A DNA stretch of 13,797 bases from Rickettsiales bacterium (GTDB lineage: Bacteria > Pseudomonadota > Alphaproteobacteria > Rs-D84). The notes under the pieces are model-generated. The model saw nothing but the letters and a program-made list of their open reading frames with translations, was not told where the DNA came from and did no database searches. Shown here piece after piece: positions 13,069 to 13,797 of this stretch. A program made the position numbers and the translations under genes. Position 1 is the stretch's first letter; every line of letters starts with the position of its first letter. The stretch is from assembly GCA_031259745.1 (NCBI GenBank), contig JAIRLB010000039.1, forward strand, positions 1 to 13,797, written 5' to 3'.

Positions 13069-13641
13069 TCATTGCTTTCCGCTTATTGTTTTCAATGCCA
13101 TTGGAACCAGTTTTTCAACGCCTAATCCCGGATTTTGATTAACCAGTTTTTGTGCTATTTCAATAATATCCACACGTCTGTATCCCAATGCTTCCAACGC
13201 GGACAGCAAATCGGGCAGGGAGCTGCCGCCCTCCGCATCCATATCCAAAGTGACTCCGCCGACCTTGCCCTTTAGTTCAACGATGATCTTTTCCGCAACT
13301 TTCTTGCCGACGCCGTGCGCGCTGCTGATGGTCTTAAGGTCGCCGGTTGCGATCGCGGACAGCAGAATATCGGTCTTTAATGCGCCAAGTATCGCCATAG
13401 CGACCTTGGGGCCGACCCCGGATACGGTGGTTAATTGATTGAATAATTCCAATCCTGCCAAGGTCAAAAAGCCGAACAATCGTATGGAATCTTGACGCAC
13501 AATGGTTTCAATCCACAATGACACGGTTGATTTCTGTGCCAAATACTCGGGGCAATGAACCTTATAGCCCACATTCCCAGCCATTATTATCACAAAATCA
13601 TTGCCTATATGGTCAACAATTCCTTGCAATTTGCCAATCAT
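13069..13641 (-). CDS. ruvA: Holliday junction branch migration protein RuvA
   Basis: RuvA binds Holliday junctions as a tetramer and docks the RuvB motor for branch migration. The 190-residue product has the three expected domains: an OB-fold (about 1-62, starting MIGKLQGIVDHIG), two helix-hairpin-helix motifs (VSGVGPKVA at 73-81 and AHGVGKKVAEKII at 108-120), and a C-terminal RuvB-binding domain (about 142-190, LPDLLSALEALGYRR). A good AAGGA lies seven bases before ATG. Usually ruvC precedes and ruvB follows on the same strand; here neither does. The gene is divergent from yebC and followed by mnmE after a 245-bp gap that holds no convincing gene, only a 41-codon frame without a start. Confidence 0.95.
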   Translation of the reverse strand: MIGKLQGIVDHIGNDFVIIMAGNVGYKVHCPEYLAQKSTVSLWIETIVRQDSIRLFGFLTLAGLELFNQLTTVSGVGPKVAMAILGALKTDILLSAIATGDLKTISSAHGVGKKVAEKIIVELKGKVGGVTLDMDAEGGSSLPDLLSALEALGYRRVDIIEIAQKLVNQNPGLGVEKLVPMALKTISGKQ

Positions 13642-13690
13642 TTGTTATCCTTTTTTGAAATCTTAGTATATAAAAAGCAAAAGGTCAAAC
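13642..13690. promoter_or_regulatory. Divergent promoter region between ruvA and yebC
   Basis: On minus, TTGACC (13688-13683) and TAAGAT (13665-13660) are 17 bases apart and point at ruvA, starting about 12 bases before its ATG. On plus, TTGTTA (13642-13647) and TAGTAT (13664-13669), 16 bases apart, could serve yebC. Both are judged by eye, and the sets overlap. Confidence 0.4.
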
Positions 13691-13797
13691 ATGTCGGGAC
13701 ACAGCAAATGGCATAATATAATGCATAAAAAGGGCGCTGCCGATGCGGCGCGCAGCGGGCTTTTTACAAAACTGGCGCGTGAAATCACAATGGCGGC
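13691..13797 (+). CDS. yebC: YebC/PmpR-family protein, N-terminal part (cut by window edge)
   Basis: The 35 visible codons begin [20 protein letters not shown] and continue [16 protein letters not shown], matching the highly conserved start of the YebC family (SGHSKW..I.HKKG..DA.R...F.KL.REI..A). Family members have been described as transcription regulators and as translation factors that relieve ribosome stalling; which applies here cannot be told. AAAGG lies six bases before ATG. It is divergent from ruvA. In many proteobacteria yebC lies just upstream of ruvCAB on the same strand, so this is a rearranged version. Confidence 0.93.
   Translation, partial: MSGHSKWHNIMHKKGAADAARSGLFTKLAREITMA

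Noticed and set aside
1..13797. CRISPR array, toxin-antitoxin pair, defence or biosynthetic cluster
   Set aside because: I looked for regular repeat-spacer structure and hallmark proteins on both strands and found none; the genes are housekeeping.

Overview
The window is 13.8 kb of a compact bacterial chromosome, most likely from an alphaproteobacterium. The evidence is a two-subunit-type AddB without a Walker A motif, an LpoA/LppC-like lipoprotein divergent from rsmI, encoded CCA ends on both tRNAs, and moderately GC-rich genes separated by AT-rich gaps. A host-associated or gut lineage with a reduced genome is my guess only; no rRNA or other phylogenetic marker is present. Nearly all genes are housekeeping. 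I see no defence, CRISPR, secretion or biosynthetic system.

Layout. (1) Positions 1-1506: a gene tail, a LolD-type lipoprotein-export ATPase, and an unrecognised membrane-anchored protein with four paired cysteines. (2) 1507-2186: a non-coding stretch with tRNA-Gly(UCC) behind a clear sigma70-type promoter, a spacer packed with hairpins, and tRNA-Tyr(GUA). A copy of the last 10 bases of tRNA-Tyr follows, then a decayed N-terminal fragment that reads like a tyrosine recombinase. Together these look like the scar of an element that integrated at tRNA-Tyr. (3) 2187-3839, minus strand: an LpoA/LppC-like lipoprotein, divergent across 35 bp from (4) a tightly packed plus-strand operon, rsmI-engB-addB (3875-7702), with 4-bp and 14-bp overlaps and a TTG start for addB. 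(5) A bidirectional terminator region, then xthA (minus), divergent from a long-chain acyl-CoA synthetase (plus). (6) 10572-13641, minus strand: dihydrofolate reductase, mnmE and ruvA. (7) The first 107 bases of yebC on the plus strand at the right edge.

Functionally the genes cover envelope assembly (LolD, LpoA-like), ribosome maturation and decoding (RsmI, EngB, MnmE, two tRNAs), DNA repair and recombination (AddB, XthA, RuvA), folate and lipid metabolism, and a YebC-family factor. Partners usually found next to some of them are absent here: addA beside addB, and ruvC and ruvB beside ruvA.

The most unusual feature is in mnmE. About 40 extra codons in the N-terminal domain are encoded by a roughly 118-bp block of palindromes. 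This resembles the in-frame palindromic elements described in Rickettsia genes. The next most unusual is the tRNA-Tyr/recombinase scar.
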